A stretch of 64,000 bases of DNA from Diogma glabrata (GCA_963693315.1 OY856187.1:113189746-113253745), one strand, 5' to 3'. Shown: positions 53,657-63,887, counted from the first letter of the stretch. A program made the numbers and translations. Notes: generated from the letters alone by a model not told the origin.

Positions 53657-53895
53657 TTAAAGCCGCAATTAGACTATTGCAGAACTCTGCAATATTTCTG
53701 CAATGGCAGTGTGTAAAATATTCATTGCAGAAAAGTTTGGCAATGAACTCATTGCAAAACATTGCAATGACTCATTGCAATGTTTTGCAATGAGTTCATT
53801 GTCAAACTTTTCTGCAATGAATATTTTACACATAACCATTGCACGACTATTGCAGAAATACTGCAGAGTTCTGCAATAGTCTAGCTGCGGCTTTA
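53657..53895. mobile_element. 239-bp palindromic MITE/foldback
   Basis: Inverted arms of about 110-125 bp with outer ends TAAAGCCGC and GCGGCTTTA, flanked by TA-rich sequence. Arm landmarks are AGACTATTGCAGAACTCTGC and GTGTAAAATATTCATTGCAG. The right arm has an extra segment of about 18 bp. The centre is built from ATTGCAAAACATTGCAATGA. The open frame across it is incidental. TA flanks would fit a Tc1/mariner-type origin, which is inference. Confidence 0.75.
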
Positions 53896-54689
53896 GAAGA
53901 CTATTACTCCGCACACAACTAACACAACAAAAACTAAAACGCATTAGATTTATTTATTTTGTTAAATGCGAAACGTATTTAAGTTAATACACTATTTCAT
54001 TCACATTAATTCATAATATAATATAAATAATATAATTTAATACAGGTTTTGTTTAAAATTTAAATTAAGTTAAATTGAATTTATATTTAATTGAAACAAA
54101 ATATTTAAACAAAAATGTCATCAACTTCAAAATGTCAAAAAAATTTATTTCTTTTATTCAAAACTTTTATTTTTTCATTATTGTTATTTACATCTTTTTC
54201 ACAGTAAATGTACTATATTTTTAAAACTCCAAAATGTAGACTTTATTTTCTTTGAATTCATATTGAAGTTATTGTTGGCAAGGTAGAGCCGATATAGTAG
54301 ATGTACAAGAACCATACAAATTCGTATTTATATGCAAAGATAAATATAAAACAATTGAATGGTTTTTACTCACATCAAATTAATTTGATTAGCATTAAAA
54401 CCAATAAAATTTATTTTTTAATTAATTTTATCAAATAAAATCTTATCTTATAAATGGACGATATTTTAGTAAAAATTAATTATATATTACAGCCTACAGG
54501 TAAACAAAAACTAATGATTTTACGGTGACATTATAAAAAAATAATGAAAAATTTTTATGTAATTTTTATTGTTGTCAGTGTCTATTTACACGATCCACAT
54601 ATTACGGGAGATTAGCAATAGCATCCGGTAAGACTTTCGTTGCTGTGATGCTGTTAAAGTTAATGGTATGTAATAAGAAATTATTTTCA
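53896..54689. other. non-coding A+T-rich region
   Basis: No supported features. Confidence 0.45.
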
Positions 54690-55060
54690 TATTGTGCGAA
54701 ATTATATATGTTGAGGTTAATGATCACACCAGAATCTTGCAATTTTTCAAAGATGAGGTTAAGATGTCATTAGTGGTTGGCACAGGTGGCTGTTTTAGTA
54801 GACGAAGCAGATATCTAAACCACCTACAATGGTGTGTATATGTCGCTGAAACGTTTGCCCAGCGTTACTTAACCCGAATCCCATTTAGGTAGCCTCGATA
54901 AGTTCGAATTGCGTGTAGCGATAACGGTCTTGGGAGTATCAGGAGGTTTAAAAGGAATTTGGTGGTAAGCTCGTTGTCAATAATCGAGAAAATAGTGCAA
55001 CCTTCAAGTTGTTGCAAAAAACCCTGAAGATAGGGAATGTTGTTTTTGTCGGGGACTGTG
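54690..55060 (-). pseudogene. Ty3/Gypsy reverse transcriptase fragment
   Basis: The minus strand reads, with frameshifts, FLQQLEGCTIFSIID (catalytic-aspartate block), PDTPKTVIATR, GLSNAGQTFQRHIHTIVGGL (the PFGLRNAxQTFQR block) and DICFVY, where YxDD should follow but is lost. Then IFEKLQDSGVIINLN. This is the standard RT palm order. The family differs from the 18-21 kb and 42-51 kb elements and from the RT at 56.8-58.0 kb, since the same blocks occur there separately. Confidence 0.75.
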
Positions 55061-55151
55061 ACTACTCACTCATTCGAACACCTGTTTATTTGAATGTTGC
55101 ATAACTTCTAGTTATGGCTTTCAATCTTATTGAAACTTTGTATGTAAGGAT

Positions 55152-55194
55152 GTAGAGGTTAGTATATTTAAATTTAAATATATTAACCTCTACA
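55152..55194. repeat. 43-bp near-perfect palindrome
   Basis: GTAGAGGTTAGTATATTTAA is followed by its reverse complement TTAAATATATTAACCTCTAC, with one mismatch pair and no loop. It lies between the two gypsy remnants, close to where the pol 3' end of the 55.2-58.6 kb element would finish. It could be an LTR border or a hairpin. Confidence 0.6.
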
Positions 55195-55828
55195 GTCCTC
55201 GCTCGTAGATGAAAGCCGCCGCTTAGTTTGCTGTTCGTTCGAAATGAACAGTTTTGTGTGTTCGAGTAACTGGATACTATACGTTGGCATCAATCTATCG
55301 ATCGAGACCGTGTGTGGCTTGCATTCGATGTCGATAATGAAATGTTTTCGTAAACCTCGTATGATTCTGTATGGAACTTAAAATGGAGTTTGTTAGCCAA
55401 AAACGAAATCGTAGTTTTATTGCAACTTTGGATCAAATATGTCGTTTTGTCTGCTTTGTCGTGTACCTGTTGGAATTAAATTGTGCAAAGTATTTCGATT
55501 TTGATCATAGACCGTATCGATCAACTTGGTAGTTGTGAAAGAGGATTTTCGACGAAGAATTCACCGGACAGTTTCATTGTGTCCGTAAACAAGTTCTGCG
55601 GGTGAGCACCTCAGATCTTCTTTCACTGTAGCTTGGATACCAAAAAGAATGATCGCTATTACGGAACTTCACTGAGTGGTGTTGCCTCTGGTCATAAGTG
55701 CAGCTTTTAGCTGTCGACGACGAAAACGTTCTACCTAAAAGTTTCGTTTATTGGTCAAAGAGTTTAAACTCGAATTGTTTTCCCTGCTCGGTAGTAGGGG
55801 ACATGTCAGACATAACAAAAGCTTCTGG

Positions 55829-56011
55829 TCATCGAATGGATCGATCAACGCAAGTTAAGAAATACGAACATCCGTTGGAAGGAGGAAGCGGTCTTACGAT
55901 ATCTATATGTATGTGTTCAAATCGACTTTGTGTAATTTCGAATTGTCCGGATGGACTTTTTGTATGCCGTTGGACCTTGGAACGATGGCAAGATAAACAA
56001 GATTTTGTCAA
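55829..56011 (-). pseudogene. gypsy integrase remnant
   Basis: The minus strand reads SCLSCHRSKVQRHTKSPSGQ (zinc-finger CxxC and linker), FEHIHIDIVRPLPPSNGCSY (first catalytic D; normally DIVGPLPPS with R here for G) and FLTCVDRSIR. The remaining core is shifted or lost, and degenerate pol-tail segments run to about 55200. Confidence 0.85.
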
Positions 56012-56360
56012 ATGGTTTATATATTTATTTATACTTGACCAAAATTATCGAGCTGTAATCAATTTACGTGTACCGTTGACACCAGGACGTGAATAATTGT
56101 GTAAAGCGTTGGTTCTGCTATGTATGGGCGATTGGTACCTGTTGAGATTTCGTAGACTCTTTTGAAACCTGAAAGTTTAAAAAGCTCTAGTTTCATTGAT
56201 GAACTAGCGTAACATACGGAACCAGAAAGTAGATTCTGAAGCTCTAGGTCTGCTTTTTGTGCAGTGATGATAGCATCATAGTCGAAATGAGTCTCGACTG
56301 ATGCAGTTTCGTTGTAGGATGCACGAGATAATGAATCCGAAGCATGTGAGAGGCTTGTAA

Positions 56361-57069
56361 TCAATGTAAACCATCGTTAATTCGCGATCTTCGACAAAAC
56401 ACTTGAAGCTCTCGATGGAATACGGAGTATTTAGTTTCAACGTCAGAAAGTTTCTCCGAAAAGAAGCCCAGAGATTCCCAACAATTATTGTTAAGTTGTT
56501 TTAACACTGCTCCGACAGCAATGTTTAATGCCTCCGTGGTGATGCTATATGCAGAATCATTACGTGGATGCACTAACAACGTGATATTTCCCAATTCAGT
56601 TTCTATTATGGTGAATGCGAGTTGGCATGCAATGGGTGAAGTTCTTTAGTAAATCGGTTAAGTCTGTATAAATTGCGGCGAGTTTTTCAGCTAGTTTCGG
56701 TATAAATTGGTGATAGTAGTTTACCATACCGCGAATTGCTTTCAAACTCGCTTAGTTTCTGGAAAAGTTGTTCCAGATGGAGTTTGTGTTGTTCCTCATA
56801 TATCGAAGCCACAAAAATATCGTCGAATACGAAGTCTAAATCTCGAACGATTTCATTAATGAAACGCTGAAAGTTTGTGCGGCATTACGTAAACCAAATG
56901 GCATTCGGGTGAATTCTGAAAGGTCAAATGGAGTTGTGATTGCCGTTTTATGAACTTCATGATCCGCAACAGGAATGAGATGATAAGCTCTGAAAAGATC
57001 TATTTTTGAGAAAATCGTGTAACCATCACTGAAAAAATTAATATGGTATTTGGGATTTTTTGAGATCAA
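56361..57069 (-). pseudogene. gypsy RT palm and RNase H remnant
   Basis: Two open stretches. 56836-57069 gives YTIFSKIDLFRAYHLIPVA (catalytic D of the first RT motif), KTAITTPFDLSEFTRMPFGL and RNAAQTF. 56361-56594 gives STEALNIAVGAVLKQ-like RNase H start, LGFFSEKLSDVETKYSVFHREL (FSKKL-E-KYS-FDREL block). Between them the YxDD segment is missing or unreadable. Standard order for a gypsy pol. Confidence 0.8.
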
Positions 57070-57960
57070 TTAAACTCAAGTAAGTAAAGAAGTAATTGGA
57101 ATATTTTCAATTCAATTCAATATCAACCAAATTTATTTTGTATCATCAACTAAAATTTAGTACAATCGACCATACGTTTTAACGTTTGACAATGCTTTGT
57201 CAAACGTTCATATCGTATGGTCAATTGTACTAAGTTTTGGTTGACGCTACAAAATTAATTTGGTTGAATTCGTTTTGTAAATATACCAAAGCATTTTTTC
57301 AGTGCATACAAGTTCATCGAAAAATTTTCGAATTGTGACCGAATTACATCCGCAGACTGCAACATAACATCAATAATTATGCCATTTGTATTTCTGTGAT
57401 ATGCATCTGTCAATGTCATATGACACAACCATATAGTTATGTTAGTTGTATTAGTTATACCATAATGCATGATTCTTTATCAGTAATTTTATTAATAAGT
57501 TTTCCAATTATTAAACAACAAGATTCTCAGACATATTTTATTTCCAAAACATTTAAATATTTGAATTCCAGTAAATGATTAAATAACAAAAGATAATATT
57601 TTTTACAAACTGTAAACAGTAAATTCTTATAAATTTTTTAAGTTCAAAATATAATAAAATAAAACAAAATTTATCTTATCGAAATGCACTTTTGCATTTC
57701 TCATATTATTTTTTAAGTTACTAAAGAAAAATTGTTTTGAGAATCAAACAAACAAAATTATTTTTTATCGTGATGCATATTATTGCATCACCCAAATATA
57801 ATTATTGAAAGATATATTTTAGAAATAAGATTTCAGATTTATTGTGGCTTTTGAAGTATTAACTTCTTTCTTGAATTTAATTAAATATAATAAATTTTTT
57901 GAATTAGAATTAAAATAAAATAATTGTTTTTTTTTTAATAAATTTATTAGAGTAGAATCT
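57065..57960. mobile_element. insertion splitting the gypsy RT
   Basis: About 0.9 kb of A/T-rich, non-coding DNA between two RT blocks that are normally only a few dozen residues apart (RRLNAV and FSKIDLFRAYH). It contains a palindrome at 57113-57275. The insertion is later than the gypsy copy. Its ends are approximate and no duplication could be read. Confidence 0.55.
57113..57275. repeat. 163-bp palindrome (MITE-like)
   Basis: Inverted arms of about 78 bp. CAACCAAATTTATTTTGTAT and TTTAGTACAATCGACCATAC on the left pair with GTATGGTCAATTGTACTAAG and ACAAAATTAATTTGGTTGAA on the right, at about 85 percent identity. The loop TTGACAATGCTTTGTCAA is itself palindromic. Confidence 0.7.
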
Positions 57961-58540
57961 AATTACCGCGTTTAACCTGCGACAATCCCCACACGGTCTC
58001 CAGTCGAGATCTTTTTTTCGAACCATTTGAAGCGGACAAGATACAGAATAGGTAGAAATACAACAAATTGATGTTCAACGATGTGTTGAAATTTTGTAAA
58101 CCCAGCTATTTCACGGATTAACGACACAAGCAAGCACCCAGTGTTAACAAAATAATGTTATCTCGATATGTTTAACGATAAATTGTAGTTTGGTTCTGCT
58201 GTTAGGGAAGGATATTCTTTTAGTAGCAGACAGTACTCGTTGTCGATCGTTAAATAAAAGGGTATACAGTACCATCGCATTGATTGATAGCTGGGTAGCT
58301 GGGAATCGAGTTGTCGTTCTAGCCGATTTAGGCGGTCTTTCATAGCTAAGTTTGATGATAATTCTCCTCGCCGTTGGCTACTATGAGTGGTACGTGTTGA
58401 TGAATGAGATAGACGAACTTCATTAATTTGATTGCTGCCGCTGTTAAGGACTATTACCTCGAACATCTTATCGACGTAGTTTTGGGCTGAGCTTCTCTGG
58501 CAATTTTCGTATTCAGAGAAACCGTATAATTTTATCACTA
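57960..58540 (-). pseudogene. gypsy gag end and RT start
   Basis: The minus strand 58158-58538 is open for 126 codons. It resembles a Gag C-terminal region (YVDKMFEVIVLNSGSNQINE then a serine-rich stretch and a coiled-coil-like DRLNRLERQLDSQ), then passes to LKEYPSLTAEPNYNLSLNIS, the segment usually just upstream of RT. After frameshifts, MVRKKDLDWRPCGDCRRLNAV (57965-58030) is the first RT block. The expected protease between them appears deleted. Confidence 0.75.
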
Positions 58541-58620
58541 AAATTATCTCCTGCTGGCTGTTTGATTTTACGAAACGCCTCGGCAGGCACTTTAACGCCG
58601 ATGTTCAGACCGGTCAAGAG

Positions 58621-59060
58621 TGCTTCGAGGTATCTGTCTGATAGTTTTGTCATGTCAGCATGTTTTCAGATCGCTTCGTTCGGAGATTTATGAAATGCGC
58701 TTTGAGGTTAGTCACAAAACTCAACTGTGGAATCAATGTCGCCTTTTTTTGGCAATGAAAAGTCACCCAGTAAGCTAAAAGTAATTTCATTCACTAATTC
58801 TGCAGAGATAGATTGAAGATTGTACCAAAAAGCCTTACGCAGTTAAAGAAGTATAGTTCGGCGAGTCAGTCGATCGAAGGGTAACAATAAAATTAGGAAC
58901 ACCGAAGCAAGGCATCTTTCCTGAGTAAACAGAATTATCTTCAATTGCAACCATAATTATGTAATTTGTTATTGCTGCAGGCCAAGAATTAGTGACAAGT
59001 AGTTGAACGACAGCAACTGTTTTGTCGGAATCATCAACCATAATAGCCAGATGTTACGAC
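58621..59060 (-). other. possible gag N-terminal remnant, unproven
   Basis: The minus strand has two open stretches (58835-59041, and around 58560-58700 with LSDRYLEALLTGLNIGVKVP) directly upstream of the decayed gypsy gag and on the same strand. I do not recognise motifs. Position suggests an upstream part of that element or of its leader. Confidence 0.3.
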
Positions 59061-59265
59061 CGGTCCTCTTTCAAGTTGAAAATTACATCAGAAGAATTTC
59101 TAGTAATACTTATTTTCAACGTAAAAGTCAAACACAAGGAGGAATTTAGAAATTGCGATAAAATTCAATTATTCCTCAATATAGTTTCATGCATCTCTCA
59201 CATCAAAACACAACCAATTGCAAACAATAACTTTTTTATAAATAAAATAAAATTATTAAATTTTA

Positions 59266-59496
59266 TTAATCAGACATTAAAGCAATGTGTTCTTCACTTT
59301 TGCTGGTATTAAGATTTCTTTTTGTGGTGGGACATTGAATATATTGCAGTTCTTTAATATTTTGAGTTTGTACAACATCCGGATGATTGTTCCAAGGTCT
59401 CAATTTTGCATCAGTAAATATAACATACATTATTCCTGTTCCTATTAGTACAAATGCATTAATGATAAAAACTTTTCTCCATTGCTCCATGGATTG
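59266..59496 (-). CDS. last coding exon of an SLC17-family (MFS) anion/phosphate transporter
   Basis: The minus strand reads QSMEQWRKVFIINAFVLIGTGI..MYVIFTDAKLRPWNN, then a hydrophilic 40-residue tail ending HIALMSD and TAA (59266-59268). An EQWR-VF start, one membrane helix, and a YVIF-DAKLRPWN exit is the pattern of the final transmembrane helix and cytosolic tail in insect SLC17 proteins (sialin / inorganic phosphate cotransporter-like). The exon begins after a good acceptor (TTTATTCTAG, cut at 59496/59497) in phase 0 and is exactly 77 codons including the stop. An AATAAA overlaps the stop on this strand (59262-59267). Upstream exons should lie at higher coordinates. None is readable up to 64000, so a long intron is likely. 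It could also be an isolated exon of a pseudogene. Confidence 0.7.
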   Translation of the reverse strand, partial: QSMEQWRKVFIINAFVLIGTGIMYVIFTDAKLRPWNNHPDVVQTQNIKELQYIQCPTTKRNLNTSKSEEHIALMSD

Positions 59497-60464
59497 CTAG
59501 AATAAATTGGAAGTTATAAGTTTTATGAAAATAGTAATGAGATTATTCTTGATTATAATTTATATTACTGATTATAATTTATAATCAATATTTCAAAAAT
59601 AAAAACAGAATTAAACGTGGCTACCTAGGTGATTTATTTAATAATTTACAATATGTTTATTTATGTTTAACAAACACTATATCCAAGAAATCACGTTCAC
59701 CGAGCTTAAGAGAAGATAATTGTTAAAATTGAAATTCAGATTTATTGGAGGTACCCAAGTATTATTATATTATTACACAAAACTGAAGTTATGAAGAAAT
59801 CATGCAATCATTTTGTGTTTTAGTGGATATAATAATATATTACAAAAAAATATTTCTAGATATAGTTTAGAATTGTAAATTAGGTTTTTTTAAAACAATT
59901 AAAAGAAAAAAAAAGAATAAGATAATACATGTTTTTTGTGTTGTCTTTAGCTATTAAATTTAGTTTACGCAAGTGACTGGTAAGTTAAGCCGTTTAATTC
60001 TTTTTTATATCATTTTGATTATTTATCTAGCTAATAAATTGTATTGAATTTGATGAAATTTATTTTTTTTTTTTGTTTTTTTTTTCTTGTTTTATCTTCT
60101 TGTTTTAATTGTAGGTTAATGGAGAGAGGTAGGTACGCATTGGCAGGTAAGCAATTATTTGATTTTATTTTCTCCGATTGTAACACCGCTTTTTATTTAT
60201 ATCCTCCTGGTTCATCGGTTATCCCTTGCCAATCAGTTCCTGGAGCCTTTGCTGGTTCAAAAATGAGCGGTCTGGTGACTATCTACCAGAGAAATTTCTG
60301 ACGACAGGATTAAAGTCATCTTGGTTTCATTTTGTTAACAGTGTGCTTTTGTGACTGCATCAAATTGGATTGTTAGTTTTTCGGTGGGAAATTTATAAAA
60401 AAAATTCAATCTGACGGATTAATATACTGTCTTCTTTCTAAATAAGCATCGCATTGATTTGAAT
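59497..60464. other. intron-like or intergenic DNA upstream of the SLC17 exon
   Basis: A/T-rich. It contains a short plus-strand stretch with strong splice-site matches (60115-60146) and a minus-strand TATAAATA (60194-60201) with an ATTGG box about 30 bp upstream of it. Neither is supported by coding similarity. Confidence 0.4.
60115..60146 (+). other. micro-exon candidate
   Basis: A long poly-T tract followed by AATTGTAG forms a strong 3' splice site at 60114. GTTAATGGAGAGAGGTAGGT...TTGGCAG follows, then the donor GTAAGC. The 32-bp piece could encode LMERGRYALA-like residues. No family is recognised. Chance is plausible in T-rich DNA. Confidence 0.25.
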
Positions 60465-60520
60465 CAGGGGCGTCAATTGGGTAGGGCTGGGGGGGGCATT
60501 GGCCCCCCCAAGGATCTGAT
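60465..60520 (+). mobile_element. hAT-type terminal sequence
   Basis: CAGGGGCGTCAATTGGG followed by an eight-G run and then GCCCCCCC resembles the CAGGGGCG termini with G/C-rich hairpins of many hAT elements. Only one end was found, and no inverted CGCCCCTG partner occurs up to 64000. It may belong to the same element as the fossil transposase at 62.8-63.5 kb, which reads the same way. Confidence 0.5.
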
Positions 60521-62804
60521 ACTATCAATACATCGATTCAATAAAACCATCCAATCGTGATAGAATTATACACTATAAAAATTTCAATGCACTGTTATTT
60601 TGTAAATTCGTCTAATTTTTAGAAGATTTACTTAACTAATATACCAATTTTATCGCATACTATTAATTGAAATACATCTGATAATATAATTATTACGTTA
60701 CATATTATTTTGGCCCGACTAAAGTACAGTTCACCGCAATTTTCAAACCGTTATCGTTCTTTGTATCAAGGACTAGAGCGCCACCGATACGAAAGGCGGT
60801 CGTATTGCTTCTAATCTTCTGATGAAATCAGTTTTATAAACAAAACACGATCGTTCTTCCAAAAACGTCGTGGGTGCGTATTGTGACAAAATTCTATCGT
60901 ACTATAAGGTGCGCGGCATCACCGCTTATAGAAGAACGATTGTGTTTTGTTTATAAGATATTCGTGTCTGAGTCACGTCTGAGCCACGATTTCATTAGTA
61001 TAGCGTTCCTCGAGAGTTCATAGTGCAGTATTTAACATTCAAATTTCAATTGTCATTGGCCATTGGTAATTTATATAAACTTAAAAGTAAGTACATGCAG
61101 GAGAACACAACCTAATTATACCCCACTTATTTGGAGAGCCCTGACTGTTTGGCCTTCTTTTTTATCTATATCAGATTGTACAAACTTTACAAGACTTTTT
61201 TAAAAACAATAAATTAAAAACAATTCTAAAATGTAAAATCCTATAACATATCAAAAGTTTTCTTGATAGTTGTGCTAATTTTTAAAAAATGAATGAAAAT
61301 AATTACGGGAGTAATTCAAATTTATTGGGTTATTTCCAGTGATTTTATGATAGTGAATGTTTTATAATGGACAAGCAATATTTTCTAATGACACGAACAA
61401 ATATTTAAGTTATGTAAATATTTTCAAAGTATGTTATGAAAACTTGCTGTCAAATTCATTTTATGAATTTTTAATTCATAAAATAGCAAAAATTATATGT
61501 TTGGTTGGTTATAATAAAATCCAAAACGTATCCTAAACGTCAATCTTTGTTCATTTTTTTTATACAGTCACAGGGAGGGAGAAAGTATTATTTTTTTGTG
61601 GTAGGTTTTTCTAATAGATTTAAAAGACGCTCGCAATAATTGTGTAATTTTGAATCAAATGAAAAATTTACGCACGTTTATGGGTAGTAAGCTGACCAGA
61701 CGTCCCACGCTGCGTGGAAATGTCACACATTTTATTGCGTTGTCCCACGGAGAAATCTGTCCCACGAAGCGTCCAACGAAACAAATATTTCCACCACATT
61801 TGCCCGCATTATCGAAATAATCATCTACCTACGCATAGTTTGCGCAATATCTTAGTCAGAGCAATGGCTTCACAGTTTTTTCTTGCAGTTTGTATAATGT
61901 TATGTATATGTTGATTTAACCATATTGAGAGAACAAACCAGTGCAATATTATTATGAAAAATAAAATACAAAATATTTTACTTAAAAAGATGCAGTTTTG
62001 CGTATAAATTCATAAAAATTTAAATTTTTAAACCAGAGTTTACGAGTCTTTATTCGAGCACTCATTTCAATCCTTTGAAATAATATTCAAAAATTAAAAT
62101 GTTCATAATTTCAATATCGTTCTTAGTCGTAAGAGTAAAATTTTTGTTTTTTCGATTTTACTCCTTTGGAGCAGATTACATTTTCCAGTTCTTTCATTCG
62201 ATTTGTAAAAGAAGAAAATTAGTCACTCTACGTCATCCTTTATATTCATTTTTCTAACAATGCATGAATAATTGAACGAATCAAGCATTTTACGTTGAAA
62301 AGCATCAAATTCGACGCAAAAGTAAAAGTTTTGAGTATTTGAAAGAAAATATTTATTTCAATTTAGTAGCAAGAATGATATTTTATTATTTCCACTCCTG
62401 TATGGGGGAGTGTTATAATTTTTTTAAGCTACGCACTGAAAGGACAAATTTAAAAGAGCGATATAAGTAGATTTTAAACTCTGTTTAAAACACACTTTAA
62501 CTAGGAAGCTCAAAAGTAAAATTATTATTTTCTAATATATAATTTTTTTCTCTCAATAAAGAACAAACAAAGCAAACATCATAAAAACTTGATAAATGGT
62601 ATAGATTTGAAAAAGAGAGAACGAGAGGTATACTGTATACCTCTTATACTTACAGAATACAGAAAAGATATTAATTATTTAGTAAAATTAAAATAAATTG
62701 TTTCAATTGTTTTGCAGTCTTTACTTGTGTAACAAAAGTTTTAAGCTACTATAAAAGGTAAATTTATACTAATTTTTAAAATTATATTTAAAAAGTTCTC
62801 CTGC
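60521..62804. other. non-coding region with possible element UTR
   Basis: No supported gene. At 61690-61800 the sequence GACCAGACGTCCCACG and two further GTCCCACG copies form a small motif cluster. It translates as LTRRPTLRGNVTHFIAL, a phrase I associate loosely with hAT-like element flanks. It could be the 5' part of the fossil transposon downstream. The rest is A/T-rich. Confidence 0.4.
60834..60957. repeat. 25-bp inverted repeat pair
   Basis: TTATAAACAAAACACGATCG at 60834 pairs with CGATTGTGTTTTGTTTATAA ending at about 60957 (one mismatch), with AAGAAC/GTTCTT extending inward. About 75 bp lie between the two arms. Possible small MITE. Confidence 0.5.
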
Positions 62805-63480
62805 AAATCAAGACGGATAGAAAACGTTTACGTAAATTCTTATACGATATTGAATTGGACTATCCTATTATAAAAAAAATCAAAATATAACGACGCAAAA
62901 GTTTAGTGTATTACCAGTCGGAGTGAATTTGAAAATTAACAGTGGACATTATGATATTAAAAGACATATAGATACAGATAAACATAAAAAAGCGTTGCTA
63001 TAAGCCGCCAGCTCCAGTAACTTGAACAATTTTTATTGTTATTTTGTTTTCTTGTTGTTATTTAACATTGACAAAAAGTTAGTTGAAATTTGCGCTGATA
63101 ACACGAACACCAATTTTAGTGGTGTCACATCAAGGGGTGAAAATTTAAAAACAAGCTAAACTCGAATTTGAACCAGAGTGTATTGGGTATTGGATTCGCA
63201 GCCCATATTCTAAATAATGCAATAAGAAATGCTGCTGATTTAAATGGCAGGGTTAAAAAAATTTGTATATTTTACTGTCTTTACTGGAGACGTTGAAGGA
63301 GTTCTGCGGCAAAAGTAATGTCGAAAATAACCAACTTATTGGATACAGTGAAACTCGCTGGCTGGCGGTAATGCCAGCACTAGAAAGAATTTAGAAAATG
63401 TACGAACCACGGTAACCACATTTCCTAACGGTTGAATGTCCAATTAAAATAAAAGAATTTTTGAAGAATTAAATAGTAAG
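62805..63480 (+). pseudogene. fossil hAT/BED-type transposase
   Basis: Plus-strand pieces across shifting frames follow the order of hAT-like transposases with a BED-type zinc finger. In order they are DRKRLRKFLYDIELDYPIIK, a finger remnant FSVLPVG...GHYDIKRHIDTDKHKKAL (C..C lost, H..H kept), the RNase-H-like block ICADNTNTNFSGV, GFAAHILNNAIRNAADL, and IGYSETRWLAVMPALERI followed by YEPR and IKEFFEELN. Several blocks (ADNTNTNFxGV, AAHILNNA, SxTRWL) are very characteristic. There are many stops and frameshifts, and the transposase core between these blocks is shortened. It is inactive. Confidence 0.75.
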
Positions 63481-63566
63481 CAAATAGTAAAGGAAAGCAT
63501 TAAATAGTATATGTGTTATTATGGTTTTCCATATTATTCACTGTTTGTGTGCTTTTGTCACTTTTG

Positions 63567-63887
63567 AATTAAAATGCAATATTTAAAAATATACTTTTTA
63601 CTGTTTATTTTTAAATTTATTTATAATAATAAAACTTCCTTGTAGTAACAATTTGATTTTTATTTTTTATTTTAAAGAATATCGATTTCGACTTACGTCA
63701 TCCTCAGTTCTTAAATTATTATAATAATTTAATAATAATTTAAGAACTGAGGATGACGTAAGTCGAAATCGATATTCTTTAAAATAAAAAATAAAAATCA
63801 AATTGTTACTATAAGGAAGTTTTATTATTATAAATAAATTTAAAAATAAACAGTAAAAAGTATATTTTTAAATATTGCATTTTAATT
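63567..63887. mobile_element. 321-bp near-perfect palindrome (foldback/MITE)
   Basis: Left arm 63567-63721 and right arm 63733-63887 (155 bp each) are reverse complements with a single visible mismatch (CTTGTAG against CTTATAG) and an 11-bp loop. Outer ends are AATTAAAATGC / GCATTTTAATT. Inner sequence includes GACTTACGTCATCCTCAG next to ATCGAT. It has no coding capacity. The perfection implies recent insertion or ongoing arm conversion. It lies just after the fossil transposase. Confidence 0.85.

Larger units (their letters stand above)
55200..58620 (-). mobile_element. decayed Ty3/Gypsy retrotransposon, interrupted
   Basis: Minus-strand remnant with parts in the right order. Gag C-terminus lies at about 58300-58540 (NYVDKMFEVIVLNSGSNQIN, AMKDRLNRLERQLDS), with the pre-RT segment EYPSLTAEPNYNLSL at 58150-58200. 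RT covers about 58030-57960 and 57069-56836, RNase H 56594-56361, and the integrase zinc finger and core 56011-55829. The 3' pol tail extends to about 55200. The aspartic protease is not readable. RT is split by a roughly 0.9-kb insertion (57065-57960). Stops and frameshifts throughout. This lineage is clearly different from the young element at 42-51 kb. Confidence 0.85.

Noticed and set aside
60160..60320. Possible upstream SLC17 exon on the minus strand (an APGT..GIT-like phrase)
   Set aside because: Stops interrupt it, there is no proper splice pair and no transmembrane pattern. The resemblance is too short.
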